Positions 10,267 to 21,731 of a stretch of DNA of 64,000 nt are shown piece by piece. Position numbers and translations under genes: made by a program. A model generated the notes under the pieces. The model was not told where the DNA came from and searched no databases. It saw only the letters and a program-made list of their open reading frames with translations. Source of the DNA: Hydractinia symbiolongicarpus (taxonomy: Eukaryota; Cnidaria; Hydrozoa; Anthoathecata; Hydractiniidae). The stretch covers positions 12,710,001 to 12,774,000 of the forward strand of contig NC_079878.1 of the NCBI RefSeq assembly GCF_029227915.1, given 5' to 3'. Numbering within the stretch: the first letter of the stretch is position 1; the number at the start of each line of letters is the position of its first letter.

Positions 10267-11046
10267 ATGTTATTTAAGATGACAGATAGAAACGCAAGCA
10301 CGTATCACGAATTGAATCATTTAGTTCAAAAAAAGACGTTTGATAATCTTGTAACAAGATTGGGAGTCAAAGCCGGAGATGACTGTTTGGACATTGGTTG
10401 TGGGACAGGTAATTTAACAAGTTCCTTAATTAACGTGGTTGGAAAAAATGGATCCGTGCTTGGTATAGATCCTGATGAACATAGAATAGCAAAAGCCAAA
10501 CAGCAATATGGCGGCTTATCAAATATTTCTTTAAGTTATGCGAGTAACCTATCTGGTATTTCAAAATGTTTCGATGTTGCTATAGCAAATCATGTAACAC
10601 ACTGGATGACCGACAAAGTAAAAATGGAAACATTTCAAGTCGTGTTTCAAATGCTAAAACCAGGAGGTGTTTTCGGCGTATTCTCATTACTTAGCGTCAG
10701 TGAGAATGTCAAGCAAATTTACCGTTACGTACCGGATAATGGTAATGCACGAAAATTGATGAATTGTGAGTACTCCAGTTTGAAAAATTACAAAAAAATA
10801 TTTATTACATGTGGGTTTGAGATTATTTATGCTACGGAATCTAATGAATTCGACTGTTTTGATTCATTGGAAACATACCTGAGATGGATGAATGCTTCTG
10901 CGGGTGGTGATGTCGAAGATATTTACATGCAACATAAGGATGATATTTTATTTGAGAAATCTAGTGATGGCAAGTATAAACACCCAGCTCATTCTGTTTG
11001 TATTATTGGAAAAAAACCTTTACAAGCTAAGCAAAAAAGTCGGTAA
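10267..11046 (+). CDS. Class I SAM-dependent methyltransferase, intronless
   Basis: Its substrate is unknown. From the ATG at 10267 it has 259 residues; a second ATG at 10279 gives 255, and both have a purine at -3. Seven-beta-strand Rossmann motifs are clear: motif I CLDIGCGTGNLTSS (SAM binding), the acidic end of strand 2 in VLGIDPDEHRI, motif IV-like FDVAIANHVTHWM, and LKPGGVFGVFS. The tail (FDSLETYLRWMNAS, then CIIGKKPL) is typical of Methyltransf_11/25-type small-molecule methyltransferases such as juvenile-hormone-acid-methyltransferase-like animal proteins. The whole protein is in one exon, unlike the other host genes here, so a retrocopy or a transferred gene is possible. The nearest neighbour upstream is the intact transposon, 370 bp away. 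Confidence 0.85.
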   Translation: MLFKMTDRNASTYHELNHLVQKKTFDNLVTRLGVKAGDDCLDIGCGTGNLTSSLINVVGKNGSVLGIDPDEHRIAKAKQQYGGLSNISLSYASNLSGISKCFDVAIANHVTHWMTDKVKMETFQVVFQMLKPGGVFGVFSLLSVSENVKQIYRYVPDNGNARKLMNCEYSSLKNYKKIFITCGFEIIYATESNEFDCFDSLETYLRWMNASAGGDVEDIYMQHKDDILFEKSSDGKYKHPAHSVCIIGKKPLQAKQKSR

Positions 11047-11344
11047 AGGGTGACTATATTTTGGTTCAGCAATTAATATTTCGTACCCATCAAATTTTTT
11101 TTCGTGCATTTTTTTAAGACCACCTATTCTTACAGACTTTTTTGGTAACTAATTTTTAACCAAGAAAATTTTACGCACTATTAGTAACAGCATTTTATAA
11201 CCTTCGTTTAAAATTCTCCAAACTAAAGAAATATCTGTCACGATCACCCACAATATTTTTGTCTTCATGTTTTGGGTCCCTCTTCCACAACATACTACCA
11301 GCTTCAAACAATGAAGTTTTTTATGATGAAATAGCGCCAAATTG

Positions 11345-11480
11345 CATCTTTTTCTGACATTCGAGACACCGATACGAACATGACCCTGGCGCAGGCCTGT
11401 TATAACTTTGTGCTGTGATTGGAAGAATTGACGTCACCAATTTATGCATTAACGCAGCGAGCTGGATTAAACTGTTCTAT
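11345..11480. repeat. Dispersed repeat, copy 1
   Basis: CATCTTTTTCTGACATTCG followed by CCGATACGAACATGACCCTGG and a GC-rich aGGC block reappears near 50092 as CATCTTGTATCTTTTCTGAC, then GCGATACGAACATGGCCC. The similarity fades on either side. Neither copy has coding content. Confidence 0.5.
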
Positions 11481-12199
11481 TCCACTGGGGTTAAAATAAA
11501 GGAAAAATGGTGCTTTTGGTCGTGAGTTTAGCTGGAGACTTTTGAGTGCGATGACCGAATTTATTGTTACCCTTGACTATTAATGTTAGATATTTTGTAT
11601 AGCTACTTGGTGCAAAATTAAAAAGTGTCAGTTAAGAAATTTATATAGCTAGCTAGCCATATAGCTAGCTAGCTAGATCGTATTCTTTTTAAGAATATAC
11701 ACTTACTTTTGATAGTGTTTGAAGCGATGCTTCAAAATGATCATCCAAAATGACTGTCTTTATTGACCTGCATGCCACACCATAAAAGGAAAAAAGGCGA
11801 CACAAACTAGTCTCATCTTTACATTCAACCAACCATGTGGAAAAGTGAGTTTAAATCTGCCCTTTTATTTGCTGTTAGCCCATGATTAGGAGTTCATCTG
11901 GAATATTAGACAGAAACCTTAAATACTGGAAGCATTTTGTACAATTTCTCACCTCTTCTGTTAAGCAATTAAATAATTCTGAATCATGCAGCGGTAGTGA
12001 GGACGCTCTTACCTTCTTAAGGTTGGTAGGTGGAGTGAGGTTGTACAGTAGTAATAAACATTCTCTGTCCAGTCGTGGGTAAATAGATGTATACTTCTAC
12101 TCTGTTAAAACCAAAGTCTGAATCCAAGCCTTCAATGATTTTCCAAACAAATATAATTCTGTATCGTTAACGACGTCTTTGAAGCGAGTATAAATTGTA

Positions 12200-12640
12200 T
12201 TTTCTGAGTGCATCTCAATGGTTAGAGATGTATTTGCCTTTGATTTTACGTATGAAGTATTACTGAATCAATTTAATTTGTTGAATGATGCCCGCAGTGG
12301 TTGGACAACACAGCTGTGAACAATATTCAATTCGAGGTAACAAAACCATTTCCCCATAGGGTTAACATTACTGCACAATATTCAGGAAGACAACTTTTCC
12401 CTGGATCAATTACACTATGTATGTGATTCTTAAACGAAGCATCGATTGTCATTAATACGTCAAGATCTCTGACTTCATTTTTTCTGTGATAATTGATCCT
12501 GAACATGTTAGGAAGCTTGTGCATAGTTTCAAGATTTCATCGTGACCGTACCTGAGAACTTTAATTTCATGTTGGAGTATTCCAAGGTCATTCATATATT
12601 CTGTCAAGGTCTCCTTGCGGTTTAAAGATATCTTGGACAA
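12200..12640 (-). pseudogene. Possible decayed LINE reverse-transcriptase C-terminal fragment
   Basis: Two short minus-strand frames in order resemble the post-catalytic part of non-LTR reverse transcriptases: NEVRDLDVLMTIDASFKNHI matches the common pattern of (K/R)DLGV..D..L.F..HI. There are frame breaks and no intact catalytic motif. It is weak evidence resting on one motif. Confidence 0.35.
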
Positions 12641-13392
12641 TTGCTACAGCTCGGCTGACTTTTCTGCCATTAGCAAAACATTCTAAGTTACTGTGTTTGA
12701 TATCTTTATCAATATCTCCAATAAGGATCAGAAAAATCAGCAGCTAGTACAATAAACTTCATTGTGGTACACCTAAGATAACATCAACATCTCAAATATT
12801 TTTATTACATGAGATGTCAAAGCTATAGGACGGTAATTTGACGCTACTGTTTTTATTCCACCTTTGAAAATGAGAGTAATTGAAAAGAGAACTCGCATTA
12901 GTTTTTGTTTTTGAATATTTTTTTGCGTAACTTAAGAAATATTTTGGACTGATTTTAATTGCGTTAGTTCGAAATGTTTGAAAACCCCCGGACAGAATAG
13001 GGCTAACAGAGGCGTGAATAAAGGAAGTCAAGTTGTAATCAATATTAAACGACCACGAAAGTCAGTGAAAGCTTCTGGCGTGCAGTAAGCTGATATTCAT
13101 GGTGTGGTAACTGTAAAATCATAAATAGATGCCAAGCCAACTCAACAAAAAATTAAATCCTGTTCTCGAACATTTTAGGTAAAATGAGCGTTCACGGCTC
13201 TGTTCATAAAATTAACTACGTTAATCCTAGCTACACTAACTTCCAGACATTCCCACGTTAAAATAGAGCAAAAATTAAATCTAAATCTCGTACATGTTCG
13301 CGTAAAAATAATGGGTGCCCGTTGTTGTTATTTAAAAAATTCGTGATTTTTGATTGGCTGAATCAAAAAGCACGAATTCAAAAAACCAAGGA

Positions 13393-13433
13393 CGGCAAGT
13401 ATTTTATTTCCATTGGAAATAAAATACTTGCCG
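13393..13433. repeat. Perfect 19-bp-arm hairpin
   Basis: The arm CGGCAAGTATTTTATTTCC, a 3-base loop (ATT) and the exact reverse complement. A second, imperfect inverted repeat (AATTCGTGATTTTTGATT with AATCAAAAAGCACGAATT, about 13348-13381) lies just upstream, so this is probably the end region of a small foldback element. Confidence 0.6.
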
Positions 13434-14058
13434 GGGGATGTGGTAAAGACTTTTAAAATAGGTTAAAAGATTGGGAAATTTCTCCAGACAGGCAACATAT
13501 TTTTCAGTAAGAAATTAAACTGGGTTCCCCAGTTAAGAAATCCACATTGTGTAGTGCCCACTTTTCCTACATGTGGTAACATATAGGGTTCACCCAGTAA
13601 TGCCGCCAGCACTACTTTCCAAAACCAATTTGACTTGCTTTAAACAAACAAAAATTTTCCTAGTGAAAACCTACCTTTAATTTACAAACAAGGAGGACAT
13701 GCTTATTGTTTTTGCAATTAAAAAACATGTAACATTAATTATGCATGTCCACTCTTGCCCGTTGAAGCTAAAGTTTTTTAAAATGCTTGTAGTAATATAA
13801 CATATGAATGAATGAGAAACATTGGAGTTCTTTCTACTTTGGAGAAAGACAGTAATGTCTTTTAATTTTCGTATACATAATAATCTTTGTTGCCCTCTGC
13901 AGATCATTCATCATTCATTCTCTGGGTTTTGTTAAATTCTGCGACGGAGTGCTGGCCTCTTCAGAATGATAAAAATATTCTTCCGCTTTAGAACTTTTTA
14001 AGCGCACGTTTTTTGTAAAGTTAAGGATGGTTAGTGAGACACTTGTAAATATTAAAAA

Positions 14059-17000
14059 ATGGGCGTTGCAACTATTATCGGGTATGTAAACTTTATCGCG
14101 ATTGCATTTGCTGTGTTGTTTGGAGTGCTTTCAATATCAACCAACAATTGGCGAACCTTTTCGTTAAAAGACTTTAATTATGGCTTGTGGAAGGTCTGCG
14201 ATACTCTTACTTGTTCGAAATTTACGCAGGGTAAGTGCTACACATTAATTTATAAAAACCTAATTTATAAGAACGTCCAGGTTAAGGACTGTCAACAACT
14301 AAAAAGAACGTACCAAGCCTGAATTCCTTATTAGATTTGATTATAAAAACAAAATAATGTGAGTTATGGTTTGAAATTCTTTACAATTACAAACAATTTT
14401 TTCTTGCTTTTTACTACTATTTTTTAACAACAAAAAAACTTCAAGTAACATAAAATGCTTAAAATATGACAATAACTAAAAACACCAAATTAGGAAAGAA
14501 CACGTTAGCTTGAATCTCCTGGTACTTATAAAGTTATTGTAAACCACTTTGGATGGTCATAAAAGAAGATTTATTTTATGTTTTCAAGATAAACAAACAA
14601 ACAAACAAAATAGCACATGTTTACATAACGATCGCGCTTCTCAACGAGGTCGGCAACCTGGCGCGTTAGAATTTTGGATTATGCAAGTCGTTGCATAAGG
14701 TTATGTTTACACGTTCCAAATAGAGACAGCTTGTTTCAAAACGAGTTTCGTACCGGATAGGATGTTTTTTTCAACGAAACTGAAGCTTTACAGTTTTAGA
14801 AAGTAGTAAAATTGATTTGTGTAAGATTTACATGGCTAAAAAACGTGATGGTATATTTATTAGCATAGTATAGAAAAAAAGATCAAAAAGAGATCATTTT
14901 CAAACTTGAGCTATGCGACTTTTAAAATGGTAGTTTAACCGTCAGTTTTACTAAACCACTTAATTTTACTAACCGCCTCTAAGACACGCATATCTTCTAT
15001 TAGTCCTAGGAGATCAGGATTTTGTGCGGGTTTTTAGCTGAAACTAGTTAGTGTTTTGTAGCTAACTAGATAACTATTAATTTTCTGGTTCTTATATATT
15101 AATAAAAAAATTATATACATTCTTTTTTATTGTGCGCAATAGAAATTTTGGATTCAGCTAAGGAATTCTTAATTTTCTTAGCGTTTTTAGATTTAACTTG
15201 CGTTCATTTTACAGTAAATTAGATTTGATATATACCACAACCCTTTCTTAATTCTCATCGGTTAGCTACCTTGTGTTTTACTCTTTTTTTCTTCTACTAT
15301 CGCACATAATGAGCAGTTATTTTAGGAAACGAATTAATTTGTACTACAACTCATTAGCCCTTTTTCTAGACCTACCAAAATATTGGCAAAAAGGACATTT
15401 TGATATTAGCCCTTTAGCCATAACGCAACATTGGCTTTTTTGCTGTTTTGTCATGAAAGATCTGATCCTCCTTGTCCAGTTTAGCTAACAATAAAAAATG
15501 ATCATTTTTACACTAGCCCATTTGCTATCTCTTTTACGTTTTACCCAAAAATTTCACCTTGACATTATTCTTGCTTCGTTCATATTTTTCAGTCATTTCC
15601 AGCCTTATAGCACTCGCCCGTTAAATCGCTTTTTCCATCAAAGAAAAAATGAAATTTTTGTCTACTAGTGTATTTAAAAAAACACAAAATGGCGATTTTA
15701 AGTAATACGTCGCTGGCATTCATCCACCGTCTACCGACTCGTATATAGATCGTGGAATAAAATAATTCAAAACTATGTATAGTTGTTATACATACTAACC
15801 GGTAAATATGCATAATTCCCAACTAATTTCCGTAACATTCTTTGTTGTTCTTTTCAAGTCTATAAAAATTGTCTGTGGGAGTGGCGAAAAGAAAAGTTTT
15901 GTGTTTCGACCGTTTTTATTTTCTTTTTAATGAACACCCGAAACAGATAATTCCTATATTTCTAGGTTACGTTTTTATTAATTTGACGATATGTAAGCGA
16001 ACATGTTAGTCGCCTGGCTTTCTTTTACTACCCAAATTACAGGTGCAGTTACAGGCGCGTTTTTTTTGTTTGTTTCTTATATCTTGGTCTGCTGCACTGA
16101 AAAATAATTAAATGTATGGTTGTTGACCATAACATTATTTTTGGATTTTTTTAGAATCTTATTATTAGTATTTTTTGTTTCTTTTAGATGAAACATTGCC
16201 AACGCGAGTGTTGATGATCATAACATGTCTATGTTTTGCAGTTGTTGTTGTTTTGAGGCTCCTCGGGTGTTTTATCAAATCGTTATCTCCCAAGATTGTG
16301 ACTCTCTTTTTGATCCTAGCATGTAAGTGACTAATATTCTACTGCGATGAATATATCGAAGGTTCAAATACACAGCTTCACAATCATTTGTAGTGGTTGA
16401 AGTTAATCTGAACCTCCACACAACGGAACGCAACAGAACGAAAAAAAAAATACTTGAATTGGTTTGCCTATCTGCTAAATATTCTTCTGTTTTTATAATT
16501 TTTTCTGTTCTTGTCCGCCATAAAAGTTGAAATGTTTCAGTTGGAACAGAAAAGTTCATCAACCAATTAAATTCTAAAAATCACAACCAAAAATCCGTTC
16601 CATTCCGATCCATTCCGTTTTGTTTTTGAGTGGAAATTCAATGAGCAGTTAATGAATTATCAATAAATTGTGCAGCTAGCTATACACAAAAAATGACAAA
16701 AATTTTCTCTTTTATCTGTTCTCTTTTTTTCATTTTCTAATGATCATTGATAAAAACAGATTGTTTTTGTCATTTTCACGCATATTATTGTACACTATCA
16801 TTCTCAATGATAATCAGCCATGCTCGATACTTCTCCGCTGGCAATTATTAATAACAATGATTTTAAAGGGGATAGTGTATCTGAGCGTTGCTATGTTTTA
16901 CATTGCTTTGTCGGTGAGAAAAATATTTAGCTGAAATTGGAACACCTAAAATACGTGTGCGCTGATGTTTTATAATGATATAAATGTTGAAATCTTTGGC

Positions 17001-17612
17001 TTGTTGTTCAAAATGCGATGCTTATATTTGTTAAAAAAGCTAGTGGTAAAAACAAGAACTGATCAACTCGTCCTGCTTTCAAAATATCCTTTCGACCATT
17101 ACACTAAGATCGCAATTTCAGTACCTAGACATTGTTAAACCAGCGGAAAATCAATTCTGCGGACTCATAAAATATTAAGTTATCAAAGCACGTGAAAAAC
17201 GAATGCACGTGAAACACTAAATCACATGGGTAAGTTATGAATCCGCTAGGGCACGTAGGCAAAGAAGGCATGTACTATTTTCGGTGGCATTACATCTGAG
17301 GACATACAATACCCTCACCGGAACTTAGCTATTATATATGACTTACATAGAATATTGTTTTACGAACATTTGACTGTTTTCCCCAAAAAATTCACATTCC
17401 TACGGGTTAAAAATTTCCTGCCAGGAACCCAGCTGGCTCTATTTTCTTTTTTCTTTTCAGTTGTTTTTGAGTTAGCAGCAGTGGCAAGCTATACAGACAA
17501 GATGAAGCAAGATGGATTTAGTTTCAGTTGGTCTTATCATTTAGGCTGGGTTTCGGCATTCCTAGCTTTAATTACAGGAATTATAAACTTGTTTGAGCGC
17601 AGAGATGAGTAA
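14059..17612 (+). CDS. Claudin/PMP22-like four-transmembrane protein, copy 1
   Basis: A small tetraspan membrane protein of the PMP22/EMP/claudin superfamily, predicted at 152 residues (PMP22-like proteins are about 160). The exons are 14059-14230, 16188-16322 and 17461-17612, with GT..AG borders; both introns lie after the first base of a codon. The ATG at 14059 follows AAAA. Exon 1 encodes TM1 and the first extracellular loop with the family signature NNW, then GLWKVCDTLTC (W..GLW..C....C). Exon 2 encodes TM2 (LMIITCLCFAVVVVLRLLG) and the start of TM3. Exon 3 encodes the end of TM3, a short second loop (SYTDKMKQDGFSF) and TM4, ending FERRDE. The first loop has only the two signature cysteines. 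The likely role is membrane contact or junctional, known for the family and not shown here. A paralogue lies 4 kb downstream. Confidence 0.85.
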
Positions 17613-18601
17613 AGTGTGAAGAACATACTAGATTTAGTTTTTCTATCTTGAGCTTTTTTTATCAATACATATTTTTGTTATTATATTTATTATCCGCGAA
17701 ACAGAACCGTCAAAAGCCTTTTCTTACGAGTTTTTTTACATTTTTTTTAAACTATGTGTTCATATGTGAGCATATTTATGTTTATATTTGTTTTGTTGTT
17801 GTTGTTTTTGTATATTTATTAGGGATTTTTTCATTCTTATATTAGGAAATATATATATTGGATCGGCAGTTATTAAGAAAACAAATTCCCTATTTTAACA
17901 GTAGAAGATTCTGCGATCATAAATCTTTGTGATTATTTGGCGTTTGTTTAAAATTTTTTTTTCATAAAATACAGACATTTGATTTAAAGATTTAGTTTTC
18001 TTTTCGCCTTTTTTTCGCAGTGTGATACCTCATAATTCAAATCTTGGAGGTCAAACTTACAGCACAACTTTTCCCAAAATGTTTCACATTCTTTTATTTT
18101 AGTTGCCCGAATAAAAATAATACCAAGTTTTGTAAATTAATTCAGTTGGTTGTTGAAAATCAGTAAAAGCATGGCCGCTTTTTTTTGATGAAGTGAGAAC
18201 TGTCATAGGTCCAAAATCAAAACCGCCCAAAACTGACGAATTATACCACATTAAAAAGATAATTTATTGTTTATTCACTTTCAAATAGGAATCGTGTTCC
18301 AGCACGCGTTTGAAAGTATCTTCAGGCTAAATGTTTGTGTAAGGTAAAACAGAGATCCCATTTTCTATTTTTTTAAGGTTGCAACAAAAGTTGATGTTGA
18401 TTCGTTTTATTGCGACAATTGTGAATCTGAATACACAGTCAAATAAGATATAAAATCATTAGTGGTTGAATAGTTTAAGTGATGCATGTCCTTAACATCT
18501 GAAATACTAAAATTTTGATATCATGTCTTCCAGTGTAATACCATAATGGAGAATGCTACGCCGGGTACTCTATCCTGTTTTAGGGTCGATTCTGCAAACC
18601 G

Positions 18602-18731
18602 TGGTTAGATCAACCTCGTCCCCAGGACCTCTTTTCGCTTTCTTGATATCGGGGATGGCGCGAAGAAGATCGCGCCATCCCCGATATCAAAAAAGCGAAA
18701 AGAAGTCCTGGGGACGAGGTTGTGGTTAGAT
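18602..18731. mobile_element. Foldback MITE with 9-bp target duplication
   Basis: 18611-18722 is a nearly perfect hairpin. CAACCTCGTCCCCAGGAC and the following 35 bases pair with the right half ending GTCCTGGGGACGAGGTTG; the loop is about 6 bases. It is flanked by direct repeats TGGTTAGAT at 18602-18610 and 18723-18731. A 9-bp duplication is typical of Mutator-like (MULE) transposition. The element has no coding capacity. Confidence 0.8.
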
Positions 18732-19459
18732 TGCTACTTGCTGCTTATTTAGTCAGTTTAAGAGTAATTCATCGCAGTTTAAAATTCTTGATGACTGGTC
18801 GAATTGGATTGTGTGTCGGGATATATGTAAAGCATACTTTTGCTTAAGGCAAGAGAAAGTACTCACAAATATCCTCCGATAATGGTGCAACCTCATTACC
18901 AGTGCTTTAATTCCGGACTATCTGCTGAATGGGCTACATATCTACGCCGAGTAGAAAAAAAAAGGATTTTCTAAGAAAACCCTTTTTTGGAGTAATTAAA
19001 GATTCAAAAACCAAAAGTTTTCCCTTTCGTTCCAACCATGGTGGGGCCTCACAGAGCCGTGAAGTTGTACCTCTCGTATTTAGAACCTTCCTGTTAAAAG
19101 GTCTGATGTATTCTAGGGAATAGATAAACATCTATCTTCCATATGTTATCCTTATCTATCCTGCTAGGTGTATTGGACTCTAGAACTGGTTGGCTATGTT
19201 AATAGCTACATCCAGCATTTGATTTTTTCTTCCTATAATGTTTCCTAAAATACCCTTCAATAGTTGCAACTATATTTTGGTATCTATTCTAAAACTTAAA
19301 GCATGGGTTTTGCTTTTTGAAAAAAAAAACATTCTAAAAAATTATTTTTCCTGCCTGTCAGAATGCGCCTGCGTATATGGAATTTTGTCAACACGGCGCC
19401 TGTTGATAGCAATGTTTATATTCGTTGAAAAAATTTTACTTTGTATAATTGTTTTTCAA

Positions 19460-19519
19460 TAGTAATAATAAAATTATAATGATAATAATAATAGTAATAA
19501 TAATAGTAATAATAATAAT
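19460..19519. repeat. AAT/TAG trinucleotide microsatellite
   Basis: About 60 bases of imperfect AATAATAATAGTAATAAT units. Confidence 0.85.
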
Positions 19520-20927
19520 CAACGGCACCTCGTTGTGTAAAAACATCTCAAGAAAGTGTGAAATTAACATACAGTAAATCGAAATCAGCGCATTAAAGGT
19601 TAATTCTTTAATAACAGCATGCCAGTGAAATTTTATATGTACCACAAAATAAATGTTTATTTACAAAACACAATCGGAAATAAACTTATTGATGGCGTTG
19701 TCAGCGGTTATTCTATAATGTGCGGATGTTTATGCAATAACACTGTATTATTTACACAAGCATTACATGTTGTTTGCGATCTTGAGACCAGATATTATTG
19801 TCTATGTGTCGTCATTTGTATTTGATTTAAACTAATTAGAATAGAATAGACCGCTTTATTTGCAACGTAATGTTTTGATTATGTGTTAAAAACAATGAAC
19901 GTGCGCACTCATTCCTGTAGGTCTCAGATATAAAAAACACACAGCAAACAAACAAAATATTGATAAACCTGTTTTAAAAAAAAGAATATAGAATACAGTT
20001 AAAAAATTAATTTCAGTGCCTTTTGGATTTTTCAAATAATCTGTATGAATTTTATTGATTATTGGTATCATTTTTAACCCTATATTGTCGTATATGTCTG
20101 AGCATTTTTTGCCAACAATTTTTAATTATTGAACTTGATTGCTGGTCACCTGTTGTTAGAATGTTGTCGAAATTAGAAACTGTCTGAAAGTAAATTTAAC
20201 CCTCTAGTCTTTAGCCCTAAAAAACATAAAAAATACCTATTTGTCCCTCACCCTGTTAGCAAGAGTTTAGTAGATAGCATACATGATCTCCTCAAAAGAC
20301 CTCTTGGAGTACTTCAGGATCGAAGGATTTGAATAATTTGATGAAAGTTAAAGAAAGGGACGAGTGTTAAAAACGCATAGGCGTTATTTCTAACATGCAA
20401 AACGTCTATAGCAAAAAAGACTTGGTATGCTTTGTAGAAAGCAATGCTTGCATTATCGGGTCATGCAAAAACACGTGCAAGAAACTGTAGTGCTAACCTA
20501 TACTCAAAAGGCTACACTAAATTTAAAAAAAAATGAAATTTTATTTCTAAGAACATGTATACTGTAATAACGTGCCAAATTTTGATAACTTTACTATCCT
20601 CTTCGCCGTATATACTAATGTTATTTAGAACTGAGCAGAAACGTCGTTAGAAATCTTTGAGATATCTCATCAACTTGTTTATTTATTTTATTACACACTC
20701 AATCATTTGTTGAAATTTTTATCACTATTTGTGCAATGGTATAGAGGGGGAAGAATGATGGGTATAACTTTCCCTGTTTGTGTGTTATATGTCATGAAAT
20801 TTAGTTAAAATAACTTCTGATACAAAGAAATATCAAATCATGTTATGATAAGTCAACAATAGGTTCTGTTGACGAAATTTTTTTAGGCGGAAGGGGGGGG
20901 GGAGTATGTAAAAATAATACTAATAAC

Positions 20928-21050
20928 TAGTCGTTAGCCTGTGGAAAAATCCACGGGTTCGCCCGTCCTTTTTATACCGCATTGCGTGCGTCTCGCGCAG
21001 CAAAGCTACCATTTTGCGTGACAGACAGACGGACGGACAGACGGACGGAA
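20928..21050. repeat. MITE relative of 1724-1844, left arm plus GACG core
   Basis: TAGTCGTTAGCCTGTGG and AAAAATCCACGGG match the left arm of the MITE at 1724. AAGCTACCATTTTGCGTGACA and a GACGGACAGACGGACGG run match its core. The right arm is missing, so it is truncated or a different subfamily. Confidence 0.65.
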
Positions 21051-21731
21051 CGAATATAGATAATAACGCTTTTGCGTACAAAATGTTTTTCGCAATAAAG
21101 GACATAATCAATTTAATTATTTTAAACATAAATAGTATATGTACAACTTCACGACTTGGTAACCTTGTTTTTCAAATCCTAGAGTGATTCTTATAATCAC
21201 ATACATGAACGTTTTTTCACGTTAGTATGCACCTCTCGCAGAAGAACTAATGTAGGTTGACCATGTGATCAATGTTATCAGTATTTTTATTTTATCCTGT
21301 TTATAATTAATGTATTATTAGTAAAAGTGATTTAAGCAATGGGTGCTATGCCATTTCATCACCCGTACTTAATCAGAACAGTTTTACACTGTATAAAATG
21401 TAGAAAACTCAGTAGTCAATAGGATATCTGAAACGTGATGAAATATTGAAAGCTAACACCTACTTTAAACTGAAAGAAAGAAGATCATTATGCGTTTGTT
21501 TACATAGCACTCCATCGTCGTACCAAACTTAGTTAAAATCTACCAAGCATTCCTGACATACGTTGCGCGTTTCATAATGTTAATTTAAGCATATAGTGGG
21601 AGAGCGCTAATCATATGGTTTCACAGTTAAAAAATGACACAACGTTTGTTTGTATAGCTTAACTTTAGAAGGATGGGCTGTTCGTTGGTTAGTTGCAGAG
21701 TTGAAGTTCATTAACTCTGACACGATCCATC

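Larger units (their letters stand above)
11047..14058. other. Intergenic stretch with decayed repeats
   Basis: It contains a dispersed repeat near 11350, AGCT-rich simple sequence (about 11645-11680), a possible LINE remnant (12200-12640) and a perfect hairpin at 13393. No intact gene was seen. Confidence 0.5.
17613..21731. other. Intergenic stretch between the claudin-like paralogues
   Basis: It holds a perfect foldback element (18611-18722), a trinucleotide repeat (19460-19519) and a MITE relative (20928-21050). No exon resembling the flanking genes was found. Confidence 0.55.
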
